20,977 nt of DNA from Chloromonas sp. AAM2 (Eukaryota; Chlorophyta; Chlorophyceae; Chlamydomonadales; Chlamydomonadaceae). Made by a program: the position numbers and the translations under genes. The notes under the pieces are model-generated. The model saw only the letters and a program-made list of their open reading frames with translations. It searched no databases and had not been told where the DNA came from. The stretch is taken from positions 1 to 20,977 of the forward strand of contig QAXH01006495.1 of the NCBI GenBank assembly GCA_004335635.1. The letters run 5' to 3'. This document shows, in pieces, positions 10,401-19,653 of this stretch. The first letter of the stretch is position 1; every line of letters starts with the position of its first letter.

Positions 10401-13400
10401 ACCCAGCAACCGCTTTTCCTTTTTCTGGCTCAGAAACAGACCTTCCACAGGACCCTGAACCTTGCATGTGCATGTTTTTTGGGGGCACCATGCCCATGCT
10501 TTGCTTAGGATGGTGATGTTGGCTGCTGCTGAGCGACTAGCTGGTTGGTCCTGCGGTACCGTGGGTTGAACCATGAGAAGCTATGTAATGAATGAATGAC
10601 AACAACAGCTGATTGGCTTTTGCTCCCTGGGCTCAGTCCCTGGGTTGAGTTCATGACAACCCACCATAGGCATGGTGAAGGAGAGGAAGAGCACCAGGGG
10701 CCGCCTTAGGGCCCGCCACAGCTGCCACATCAGGGACTGTCTGCTGGCCTTCAACCGCTCCATGCGGGCGTTCACATCAGCAACCACCTGGGTCACGTGC
10801 AAACACCTTCATGTTAGTTACGAGCCCTGAAAACCGCACATGGTGGTTGATGATGCAGGTGCTGATACCTGTCGTGCATGGACTGCCTGCTGCTTGCGTA
10901 CGCCACATGTGTTGCTGCCAAGCAAAACCAGCACTGGCGTCTGGCTGAGGCACAACCTGATGATCAATGCACTGGCGCCTGAAAGGTGCACAGAAGTGAT
11001 GGTTGACCCATTGCTTTTCAATGATGTGTTCAATTCAGTGAATTAGTTTATTTCTAACAGCGTCCATCGCCCTCCACCGTTCCGGGCACTTGCAACAAAC
11101 TGTCAGAATACCGACAGCTGCCTGATTGTTACGCATTGGCTAGAAGATAACACCACACCTGTTCTGTCAGTTCCCGGTCCACCACATCTCCTGCCTTGAG
11201 CAGCGTCTCCGGCCGCTCCAGCAACCCCTCCAGCAGGCCGTGGCCATGGCTATGCCCAGGCGCAGCCGCCTCCTGCCACTCAAAGAAACCGCCATCGCCG
11301 CAGCAATCCCCAAGCAACGGTGCTGCTTCCGGATCCCTTAGCTCCTCCTGTTTAACGTCTTCTGGCTGCTCAGAAGCACGCTTCAAGGTGGGCGATGGAA
11401 ACCGCTGGATGGTGCGGTCACCAAAACCGCTGAAACCGCTGAAACCGTTATCGTCCGGTGTGTGTGACCTTTGACCGTCCGCCGCTGTACCTTCACAGCC
11501 CCGCTCTACCCCAACCTGCTCATTGGAAGCGGCCACATGGGGTTGTTCAGCCGGTGACTCGCCACTGCCTGATGGTAGCCATATGGGTTGCAAACTGTGT
11601 TGGTTTGCAGCCACAGCAGCTGCATGCATTTCGTCCGCAAGCGGCCTGTACTCATACCCAGGCGGGGACCCACCGCTCGGCGACTGCCCGGATAAGCCGG
11701 CCGGCGAGTTGCCTGCCACAGACGAGTCTCCGCCCCAGCCAGACCCAGACACTTCGCTGCCAGAGCGTGCGTTGAACGAAATCACATGGCAGACGTTGTT
11801 TTGTTCGGAGTGTGCATGGCGTGCAAGCTCTTTGTCTGGCCGCTGCTCCTGCTGCTGCATTAGTTGCTGGGCTGCCTTCCGCTGCTGCTGATGGCCTGCA
11901 TAGGGTACGATACAGGTACATACAGGATGGAGTGGATGCAGTACGCTTACAGTTGTACAGTACACTCAACATGGATGCAGTACAGATACAAATGTAGATG
12001 GATACCATGCGAATATAGCGCAGGGATGCAACGGCATCGGGCCCAGGGGGAGTGTCTGGTGAGATGGTTGAAGAGCATAGGAAGGCAGCCAGGAAATCAA
12101 GCGCACGGAGCGGCAGGAGTGGCAGGAGTTACAGTCATCTGCGGCGATAAGGCAAACGCATCTGCCACACCGCTGAGCAGCAAGCCAAACGAAAAAGGAA
12201 CAACAAAACGACTGACAAATCCAACAATGTTGAACTGTGAGGCGGTGGGTTGCGTTGCTCCTTGCCTGTGCCTTATGTATGCGGGCGACTGTCGAGCAAT
12301 GTGTGTGGCAGCAGACTCACCGAAATAAAGCATCTTCATGAGCCGTTTCTGCTCCAGCGCCAAATCCTCCTCGGTGTAGGAGGGCACAGGCAGTAGTGAG
12401 GGAGAGCGCTCGCCTGAAGGCATGCCCGACTGCTGAGAGGCCTTCTGCCCTGCAGCCATGATGCCAGGAAGCGATGCAGCACATGATGCCATGGATGTGC
12501 AGGACCTTGGATGAACTGGTACACTAGACCTCACTTATGTACGTAGCAAAAGCTGCATTTGATCAGTTCTGACCATCGGTTGATATCAGCGGTGCTGCCC
12601 TGCCTTCTGCCCTGGTCTTACAGATGCTGATGCAAACAGTAGCACCTCCAAACGTCGTTGCCACACCATTAATGCAGGGCCGCGGCACTGTGCAGGGCTT
12701 CAAAAACCTTCTGAGGATTGCATTCCTTAAAGATCTACTAAGATTTTCCGAAACAGCACCTGTTCCGCGGTCCGGGGAGAGCACACCATACAGGCCACCA
12801 CCGCCACCGCCAGCTTCGCCAGCAGCGGCGGAGACCTGGGGCCCTTTCACTGGCCGCCCCCCCAAGCCACTGCCAGAAGGCATACCGTGGCTGTCGCCAA
12901 GCGGAGTGGACCGCTGCGGAGATACAGGGGAGGAGAAACCGCCGCCCCGAGCGGAGGTGCCACCCGCGCTGCTCGACCCGCCTCTTGCCTTGTCTAGCAC
13001 TTGACTCAGCTCCTGAAGCTTGCCTTGGAGCAGCAGCGGAATGAACGTCTGCTCGTCTAGCAGCAGTTGGCTGTCGTAGAAGCTGCCCGACCGAGGGAAC
13101 TCGGCCTGTTTCAGACTGGAAGGCGCATGGTAACTGACGTCTGCGGAACTGGGGACAGGGGACTGTGCACCGCTGCCGTCCGCAATGGAGTATGCATAGC
13201 GGCTGGAGGTCCGACGGAACAGGTCGCAAGCGCCGCTTGTCTGGCGGTGGCTGGGTTGGATGGTGGCGGAGCGCTTGAATGAAGGCGGGCGTGCTAACTG
13301 TCCGCTTGCCCCAGGCGCTGCCTTGCTGCCATTATCGCTTTCCCGATTCAAACTGCGGGCCCGGAAGCTCGCAAAGCTGTCTCTTTCGTCGAGTGTTACA

Positions 13401-16400
13401 GCACCAGCCATGCGGTTGATGGTTCTGCTGGTTCCGGCACGGGTCATGCTGCTTGCATGGTTCAGGGATGGTAGCTGTGCAGGCTTGAAGCCAGTGCTGC
13501 TACCATACAGTTTGTATCCCTGGGAGGCCTCGACCTCCTCGTCCATTACACCACCGGAAAGAACTGAACCAAGCCAGGGGCCCGGCCTGACGTCACCTTC
13601 TCCAGGGAAAGGCGGGCTTCTCGTGACAGGTGGGCTGGCTGATGTCTGCCCTGCGGCTGCCCATGAACTGAGCAGGTCAGGGCTTGCCGTGCGATGGGTG
13701 GCTTGCCCTTGCATGGCCTCTGTGGCAACGCTGTGCTGTTGGTGCTGCTGTTGCTGTTGCTGTTGCTGTTGGTGCTGCTCCTGCTGCTGCTGATACTGCT
13801 GGTGCTGCTGGTGCTGTGTGTTTCTGGGTGAGAGAGGTGGAAGTGGCCATGAGACATTCACAGGTTGGGTTTCAACGTCCTGTGGGCCAGCGGCGGTTTC
13901 TAACCGCAGTGCGGCATCTCCGCTTCCGTAGGAGGTGCTATCACTTGCAGTGTGGTCATTCTCAAGTGTGGACGTCAGGCGGCCAGCGGAACTCACAGCA
14001 CCGGTCCAAGAAAGGGTGGAGTTATCCATTGTACTCTCACGGGTGGCGTCGGAAAGGCTGTCAGCGGGAGGCGAAGCCAAGTGTGCTGCTGCCTCAATTG
14101 TGCCCTCTGGTGCGCTAGTAACGGCCCACGTGCTCTGTATGAGTTCGTTGCTAGCGGTTACAGCGGTTTCCATGCGTGCTGCACGTGGTGGCCAACTGCT
14201 GGATGCGTTTGACTCGGGGATGCCGTCCATGTGGCTCACATGTGAGGCTGGAGCAGAGTTGTCGCTGTCTGCAAGGTAAAGAACACGTGAAGGTACTGAA
14301 TGGTGGATCGGATAGCAAGTGACTTGCCTTGTGGGCAAAACAAGCACATGAGTCATGAAGAGATCTGCTGCACGGGCGCAAGCAGAATGCAGGTTCAGCA
14401 CTTCACAGCACTGCAACATGCTGCTTGATGAGGGTACGAGGGTGCAAGGGGGGATACCATAGCCACCATTGGTAAGGGTTGCTTAATGAATAAGTGTGTG
14501 CAAGCTGAGCAGTACGTCAAGAACATCATCAAACACTTATTCAAGGACTACTTCAAGCACATCTTCAAGCACAACATCTTCAAGCACTGGCTTACCATAA
14601 GCATCAGGCAGCAGTGGTGCAGCGAGGCCTCGGCCTGCCCCCAACGCTCTCCGGCCCCGTCTCACTCCCGGCCGCTGTCCCGCCGTCCGCTCCCGCAAGT
14701 CAAGCAACCAGCTGGGCTGGCACCGCCGCTGCCCCGCCCCGCCGCTCCCGCCCCCGCCCCCCGGAGCACCTGCAACGTACCATCAGTTCTTGCCTTTAGC
14801 GACATTTGCTTCCTTTCCTATTCCTTGCCAGTTATGCTTCTTCAGTGCGTCGTGTAGAAAGGCACTTGCTTGTCTACAAGAGCTCTTGAGTCACGCACAA
14901 CAATCCACTGCACTCATCCTCCTCTGTCATCACCTGACATTACCTGTGTTCGCCCCAAGCCCCGTAGCAACTGCCCTGTCACGCCACCGCTTCGCCCAAG
15001 GAGACAAGAGTGGTTGCTGGGGGCTGGCGCCCGGGAGGCCCAAACCAGCCCCGCTGCCGCCACCACTGTCACCGCCTGCAGCTGCCTGGCTGCCGGGTGA
15101 CCCCGGAAAGCTCAGGCTGTGTGAGTTGGCACGGGCGGGGATGGGCATGCCGCGTGAGGGGGAGGAACCGGGGGGCGGCATGACGAGGGTGTGGTGGTGG
15201 GTGTGCATGTGGACAGAACACGTCTCCTGCGGCCACGCAAACAACACCCATTCTTCTGCTTGCAGCACCTCCAAGCCTGCTGAGCCTCCCAGCACACTCC
15301 ATGCACGACCTGATCCCAACCCTCTTGCTGGCTTGCGTTTTCAGTCCTTCCACCATGCTGCTGACTCAGGTTGTGGAATCTGGCAGCTCATCAGCACCGC
15401 ACTGGAAACAAAAGGGGCTGAGTTGTGTCCGCAAGATGAGGAGACAAGCAGACATGTGTCCTGCTAGCGATGCCACTTGCCATCGACCTAGCTTCACCCT
15501 CTGCACTGTTTAAAGAACCTGATGTCACGTTCTAACTAGCTAGCAATCATGCTGGGCCTCAGTTTGCCAAAGCCTTGTCGCAACCATGACATGTACCCAA
15601 AGCATCGCAATTATGCATCCAGCAAAGGTACTCCGGACTGAGGCTGTGCAATGCCTCAAACAAGGAGAGACATTGTCTCTAGTTGCAGCACTGACCCACT
15701 GATTGGAACGCCTCAAGTCCCATAATTTCTTGAACACCTTGCATTTGCGCACTGTGTTGAAACGACTTGAGTTGATGATTCCAAAGCTGTGACTCCTGGC
15801 CCACAATGACAACACGACAATTGTTCCATACATTGTTTCCTTGAACTTGTGCAGTGCTTGAAAGAACCCCAACAAACATGGTCTCACCTGCAGCACCTCC
15901 TTAGAATACAGGCACAGGCCCACGCATCTACGTCTTCAATCACAGCAGCCATGGTCTCATTGCCATTGCTTCCTTGTACTCGTGCGGAGCTGCAGTTGAA
16001 AGAACCCCGACAAACGATATCCAACCTGACAGTGCCTACCTGCAGCACCTCCTTGTACTCTTCAGGCAGCGCGTCCAGCCAGTCCCAGTCCTCGAGGTCG
16101 GCCTCATCCAGGTCATCCCAGGGACCATAGGGCACGAGGCGAGGAACCTGCGGGCAGAACAATCAGTGAGTGCACACCAGTCATGCATTGAATAGCATCA
16201 GGAGTCGTGGGCCGGTGGCTGCCTGGGGTCAAGACTGACGTACCTCTGGGCAACCACGATGCATGCTGTCCATTCTACTTGAAGCGTGGCAGGCCAGGAA
16301 GACTGAACCTGCATCTGTATGGGTGCACTCTTGTAAGCCCCTTGTAAGTCCTCGTCTGCACCTTCAGCCTGATGCAGCCCCTGAAGATCAGGCCCTTGAA

Positions 16401-19192
16401 GATCAGGGCCTTGAAGATCAGGCCCTTGAAGATTGGGCCCTTGAAGATCGGGCCCTTGAACGGCCGATCCAGGTGCCGGACCAAGACCAGATCTGAATCA
16501 GATCTCAACCCTAGGGCGTGTGCTGGCTTCAACCCTAGCCTCAACCCCATACCCTATACCCTAACCCCATAACCCTTATCCCATGGTGCATGGGGTCCAG
16601 GTGCACCCTCCTTACTCTAGCTAACCCTAACCTCGACCCTTTGCCCCTCTCCTGGATAACTCCCATCTCCTCCCCAGCCCCCATGCTAGCTTCAACGCTG
16701 ACCTCCACCCTAGCCCTTACCTCGTGGTGCAGGGGGTCGAGGTGCACCCTGTCCTCGTCCTTGGACAGGTAGATGGTGAGAGTCACGTACGCCACCCAGC
16801 TCACCATCAGGGCAACGCACTGCCACAGGTGCACCACGCCTTGGAGCTGCAGGGCAGCCCAGCAAGGGGCACTCACTTTTGAGTGACGTGGCTGCATGTG
16901 CCATCGCTCTTTTCCAGAGTCAAGCCATTCAAGGTGATTGCTTCAACAGGGCTTTTCTTGGTGATTTCCTGAGCTGAAGCTGAATGCAATCACTGTTGCT
17001 TGGTTCCAGTTGTTTTTTACATCATGCCTGCGCCCTTTCCTTCTTTCCAAAGTAGTTCAGCACACCTGCCGATGCGCACAACAAAATCATGCAAGTGTTG
17101 CCAGCCCTTGCTTGCACTTTCAGCCTGTCAGGACTCACCAAGCAGCACAGCACCATGCCCACAGCTGCCAGGTAGAAGAGCGCGTCCTTCAGGAAGAAGG
17201 ACGGTTTCAGAGTCACGTGCTGCATGCAAGGGACGGAGCATGAACAGTAGTAGATATGGTAGATGCACGAACAGGCAAACAGTAAACGCGCATCTAGTCC
17301 AATAATATATATAATAATATATATAATAATGAGTTCGTCAATGTTGTGATGGAACAACTGCTGCAGCCTGCATTTGAAGTAGTGGACCTAGCTTTGTATT
17401 TCCAACCCAACACAAGCATGTGGAAAATGTGAACGTGTTCATGTTGGTTCTAACCACGTGCACCGTGTGGGAACGGACGGTCATTAATAACGCTTTTGGA
17501 ATCCAATGCAATGGTTTTTCATGGCGCCGCTAGCAGGAGTATTCCCTGCTTACAAAAGCACAGTGAATACCCCATGGCTACCCATGAGCATCTCAGGCTC
17601 ACCCAGGGCCAGTTTTCTCTCCCTGCTTTGGACGCCCGGGTCTGTCCCTGCCCCCAGTGCTCCTCACCGTTGTCAGCCCACGTGCCACTGCCACGGTGAG
17701 GCCCAGCACCACGTTGCCCACGAACAGCCCGGTGCCCAGCGGCTCGCTCAGGGCCATGCTCAGGCTTTGTAGGCTCATGGGCCGACCCTCGACACTGCCC
17801 TGAAACCATGCACACCCACCACAGCACAATCTCACATGCTCAGGAAACTCCACATTGCTGTTCTTGGTAATGACTGGGACAATGATCAGCAGCTTCCCTT
17901 CCCTTTCTCACCCGCTGAGCAGTCCTTACTGCAAAATTCTCACATGCACAGGAACCGCACGAGTCTAGAACACCGACCATCACCAGCACTTCCGCAACAC
18001 TTACACAGACCCGGAATGTTGCAGCATTGGAAGTCAACGCACTTGCTCACAAGTATGCCAATGGACCTCTCCCCATCTTCCAGCATACTGAACTTGCAAA
18101 TGCATTGAGTAGTACACAACATTTCAGAAAGTATGCCATCACGCTGTTCACCCACTGAGGACGCTGCTGCGATTTGTGTGAACACATCCGGTGCCCCATT
18201 GCCCAGCGCCAGCAGCGTGGCCCCCGCCACCGCCGGAGACAGCCGGAGGTACTCCGAGAGCAGCTCCATGGCCGGGCAGAAAAAACGGTCGGAGGCCGTG
18301 AACATGAGCAGAAACAGCACACCAACCCAGGCCACGGTCAGCACACCGGCCACAACGTCCCTGCATATGCACCAGTAGTACTTGTCATAATGAGCATGGA
18401 TGCTATCATGCAGCCTTGCATTAGCTGCAGCATGATAATTAACGGCGAACAAGAATGTGCCACTCTAGGTCACTCGACCAATTTCTTAGCGGGAGATCAG
18501 GCAAACACCAGTAAATGTGACAAGGGCCGAGAGGTTTGTCTGGGAGTCGTCATAGGACAGCGTGGGTGCGGTAAACAAATGAGCAGGGGCTTATGTGGCC
18601 TGGTTGTCGTGTGTTTGGTTGTTTTGTAGTGCTTTATTGTGTGGGAGCACTAGCGTGTGAACAGGCGACCCACGTGCCTGTCTCAATTGCAACGTGTACG
18701 TACCAGAACTGTAGGCCCCAGCAGTAATATATACCCAGGTAGTCCAGCAGCCCCGAGCGGGGTGCACAGAGTGCACGGTGCTCCAAGACTGCAACAACAA
18801 GTAAGGGCGTGGAAAGAAGTGAGATGCCTTGCATCCTTGCAAGTAATGCCACTGACAACCCATGAGCACCCTTGTCGGTTGCAAGAATGCTCGATGGGCG
18901 CCAACGATGCATTGCCCGACCTCACCCACCATACTGACACCTCTGGTCTTCCGGTAAGTCCTCGGGCTGGCACCCCTGACATATTGCAGGCAGTAATGTT
19001 AGCAATTAAGTGCATGCAGGGACAGTGGAAGGCTCTGAGTGAGCAGTGAGTGATCATTCCACGTGCGGTCTGCTTACGCACCTTTTGTGTCGCATCCAGA
19101 ATATTTCTATGGTACGCCGCTGTCACTACTGGGGCCCATTCTGCTGCTACGAGTGTCAGTAGAACCAGTAGAGACAACTTCCTGGCTCGCAT
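7449..19192 (-). CDS. CCX/NCLX-type cation/Ca2+ exchanger (CaCA superfamily) with a giant central loop
   Basis: Nineteen exons join without a phase conflict: 19192-19082, 18975-18930, 18788-18704, 18360-18156, 17799-17668, 17219-17139, 16846-16721, 16147-16040, 15226-14944, 14769-14596, 14268-12760, 12449-12321, 11895-11159, 10787-10665, 9712-9621, 9099-8942, 8425-8177, 7850-7715 and 7560-7449 (TGA). The total is 4596 nt, 1531 aa. The ATG at 19192 opens a signal peptide (MRARKLSLLVLLTLVAAEWA). A Cys-containing lumenal segment follows (RCQYVLEHRALC...GLLDYLGIYYC), as in this family, then alpha-1 LLALGNGAPDVF (N135, D139) and alpha-2 VLAWGNSLSD (N1415, D1419). These exchangers move Ca2+ against Na+, K+ or H+ across endomembranes, the plasma membrane or mitochondrial membranes. 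The signal peptide points to the secretory route. The exon 11 donor (GTGCTG) is the least certain; a GTGTGC about 20 nt earlier in the transcript gives the same phase. Confidence 0.87.
7967..8025. repeat. TG microsatellite grading into a G run, intron 17 of the exchanger
   Basis: A (TG)n tract with CTC interruptions begins near 7967. It continues through about 8018 and ends in a run of nine or ten G. It lies within the intron between exons 17 and 18. Confidence 0.9.
8823..8970. repeat. Duplicated exon-16 end and donor in intron 16
   Basis: The real exon 16/intron junction at 8941/8942 lies within AGCACCCACCCAGCACTTTT (8933-8952). A near copy, AGCATCCACCCAGCACTTTC, is at 8841-8860. A second matching block, AGAACGCAAACA, occurs at 8823 and 8897, showing that a segment of roughly 75-90 bp was duplicated in tandem. 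On the minus strand the copy reads GTGCTGG followed by GTGGATG, so its donor-like GT is kept. Confidence 0.75.
9163..9233. repeat. Imperfect tandem repeat, about 27-29 bp, intron 15
   Basis: The motif AATGARCCRRCCTAAYAA with a following GTTG block appears twice. A third, partial copy (AATGAGCCGACCTAT) follows. The copies have diverged by several bases. Confidence 0.7.
13733..13817. repeat. CTG/TTG repeat coding a Gln/His tract in exon 11
   Basis: On the plus strand this is a run of CTG, TTG and GTG triplets. In the minus-strand coding frame it encodes about 28 residues of Gln with interspersed His, Tyr and Glu, near residues 600-630 of the exchanger. Triplet interruptions suggest slippage expansion with later point changes. 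The frame is maintained. Confidence 0.9.
14535..14595. repeat. Short repeat abutting the exon 10 donor
   Basis: ATCTTCAAGCAC and close variants occur three to four times between about 14540 and 14590. On the minus strand the array begins within 10 nt of the GTAAGC donor of exon 10 and reads as repeated GTGCTTGAAGAT. Confidence 0.75.
15826..16054. repeat. Duplicated exon-8 end and donor in intron 8
   Basis: The segment at about 15960-16054, which includes the end of exon 8 (coding YKEVLQ) and its GTAGGC donor, is repeated at about 15826-15902. Shared blocks are CCTGCAGCACCTCCTT (exact, 15887-15902 and 16039-16054), TTGAAAGAACCCC followed by ACAAAC, and TTCCTTG. The intronic copy encodes SKEVLQ followed by GTGAGA, a donor at least as good as the real one. 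Confidence 0.85.
16378..16463. repeat. 15-bp tandem repeat, about 5.5 copies, intron 7
   Basis: CTTGAAGATCAGGCC repeats five times with few changes (CAGGCC, CAGGGC, TGGGCC, CGGGCC). It ends in a truncated CTTGAACGGCC. It is in the plus orientation within the intron between exons 7 and 8. Confidence 0.92.
16520..16750. repeat. Duplicated exon-7 end and donor in intron 7, with CCCTAA-like filler
   Basis: The junction segment 16714-16750 (end of exon 7, coding RVHLDPLHHE, plus the GTAAGG donor at 16720) matches 16573-16609 at 32 of 37 positions. A second shared block, GCTTCAAC-CT--CCTC-ACCC, lies at about 16526 and 16689. The intronic copy encodes RVHLDPMHHG, but its donor is decayed to ATAAGG. 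Between the blocks the copy contains degenerate CCCTAACC/CCCTATACC units. Confidence 0.88.
17139..18360 (-). other. Alpha-1 repeat block of the exchanger (exons 4-6)
   Basis: Exon 4 (18360-18156) encodes a membrane helix (VVAGVLTVAWVGVLFLLMF), TASDRFFCPAMELLSEYLRL and the ion-binding alpha-1 core AVAGATLLALGNGAPDVF. Exon 5 (17799-17668) encodes GSVEGRPMSLQ, then LGTGLFVGNVVLGLTVAVAR, the second helix of the repeat. Exon 6 (17219-17139) encodes KPSFFLKDALFYLAAVGMVL. The order and motifs match CCX and mitochondrial NCLX proteins, where the GNGAPD Asn and Asp line the cation site. The short SSGSVEGR linker sits where plant CCX proteins have a variable loop. Confidence 0.88.
17301..17330. repeat. 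AT-rich 12-bp repeat, intron 5
   Basis: AATAATATATAT occurs twice in tandem and is followed by AATAAT. It is a sharply AT-only island in otherwise mixed sequence, within the intron between exons 5 and 6 of the exchanger. Confidence 0.9.
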
Positions 19193-19653
19193 CCTGACGG
19201 AGCTGCCACTGCCCTTCTGAGCAGTGGCGGAAACATATACAGCGAAGAGCAACTCCAGGAAGCTGCCCGACGCGATGATCAGTGTTCCAAACCAAGCAAC
19301 CGTTTCAACGACAACCGGTCAAAGTCAACCCTGGACGACCAAAAGCCAGAGCAGCCAGACGTGCAAGATAGACGGCAGGGTGACAGGGCATAGACGTCAT
19401 TTCCTGCTTCGAGCTGTTCTGTGGTGCACAGGGCGGCTTGAAAGATCAGGTGCAGGACGTGCAGCCCATTGCACCTGTACACCAAGTGATGACGTGCTCT
19501 GAAGTCAACCAACCTTAAGAATTTGCACTGTCGGCAGACACTCTCTTTACTTAACAACAGTGGACTCCGTCCATACTCCCAGGGAGGTTACACTAATGAT
19601 TGATTTTAAACTAGCCCATTTCAAAACATTGGTGCCACAACCATCTTGCTACA
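19193..19653. promoter_or_regulatory. 461-bp divergent spacer, likely bidirectional promoter
   Basis: This separates the exchanger ATG (minus, 19192) from the ATG of the plus-strand gene at 19654, so both promoters and 5' UTRs must fit here. Three ACGT-core elements of the kind bound by plant and algal bZIP factors are visible: GACGTCAT at 19393-19400, GACGTG at 19456-19461 and TGACGTG at 19490-19496. No TATA box is convincing. In the exchanger frame the sequence stays open back to a TGA at 19321 but contains no ATG, so 19192 remains the first usable start. Confidence 0.5.

Larger units (their letters stand above)
7449..10787 (-). other. C-terminal membrane half with alpha-2 repeat (exons 14-19)
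   Basis: Exon 14 encodes RALRRPLVLFLSFTMPM, the first helix after the loop. Exon 15 encodes HYSKTSAVLFPLVGPALGAL. Exon 16 has LGLITCCCASVAVALMWP. Exon 17 holds the alpha-2 core: NVAANELVGLLVAVG, then LLGATVLAWGNSLSDTVSNL and ITACFASPLFILLAG. Exon 18 has the LVLYGTSTTNMIMWAVVIPF helix and exon 19 the closing CGFYVLFQICFVAMIVTLG helix and the acidic tail STEDED. Layout and motifs match the C-terminal half of CCX/NCLX exchangers. The usual GNSxGD is GNSLSD here, with Gly replaced by Ser. Confidence 0.87.
11159..16147 (-). other. Exons 8-13: about 980-residue low-complexity central loop
   Basis: These six exons contribute 2940 nt. Exon 8 is acidic (DDLDEADLEDWDWLDALPEE). Exon 9 has a His-rich stretch (HMHTHHHT) and Gly/Ser/Pro repeats. 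Exon 10 is Gly/Arg-rich. Exon 11 (1509 nt) is Ser/Thr/Pro-rich with a poly-Gln/His tract and several basic Arg-X-X-Ser-type sites such as SFKRSAT and FRRTSSR. Exon 12 is helical (TEEDLALEQKRLMKMLYFG). Exon 13 starts with a Gln-rich helix and includes a small SGFSGFSGFG repeat. I recognise no folded domain. In the family this loop is cytosolic or matrix-facing and usually far shorter. Exon phases fit on both sides, so it is read as one protein rather than a neighbouring gene. Confidence 0.75.

Noticed and set aside
13260..13793. 177-codon plus-strand frame opposite exon 11
   Set aside because: It is an antisense shadow of the low-complexity loop and ends in a Cys/Trp run from the CTG repeat. 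There is no independent support.
16540..16635. CCCTAA-like units as a telomere or interstitial telomere array
   Set aside because: The units are irregular (CCCTAACC, CCCTATACC, CCCATAACC), few, and embedded in an intronic duplication. It is not a true telomeric tract.
17800..18155. Further junction duplication at exchanger exon 4 (CACCCRCTGAG, and TCTCACATGC-CAGGAA repeated)
   Set aside because: The matches are short and scattered, much weaker than the other cases, so they are not counted as evidence.
19193..19318. Extending the exchanger upstream of ATG 19192 in the same open frame
   Set aside because: The frame has no ATG before the TGA at 19321 and no strong acceptor. The peptide from 19192 already forms a complete signal sequence.
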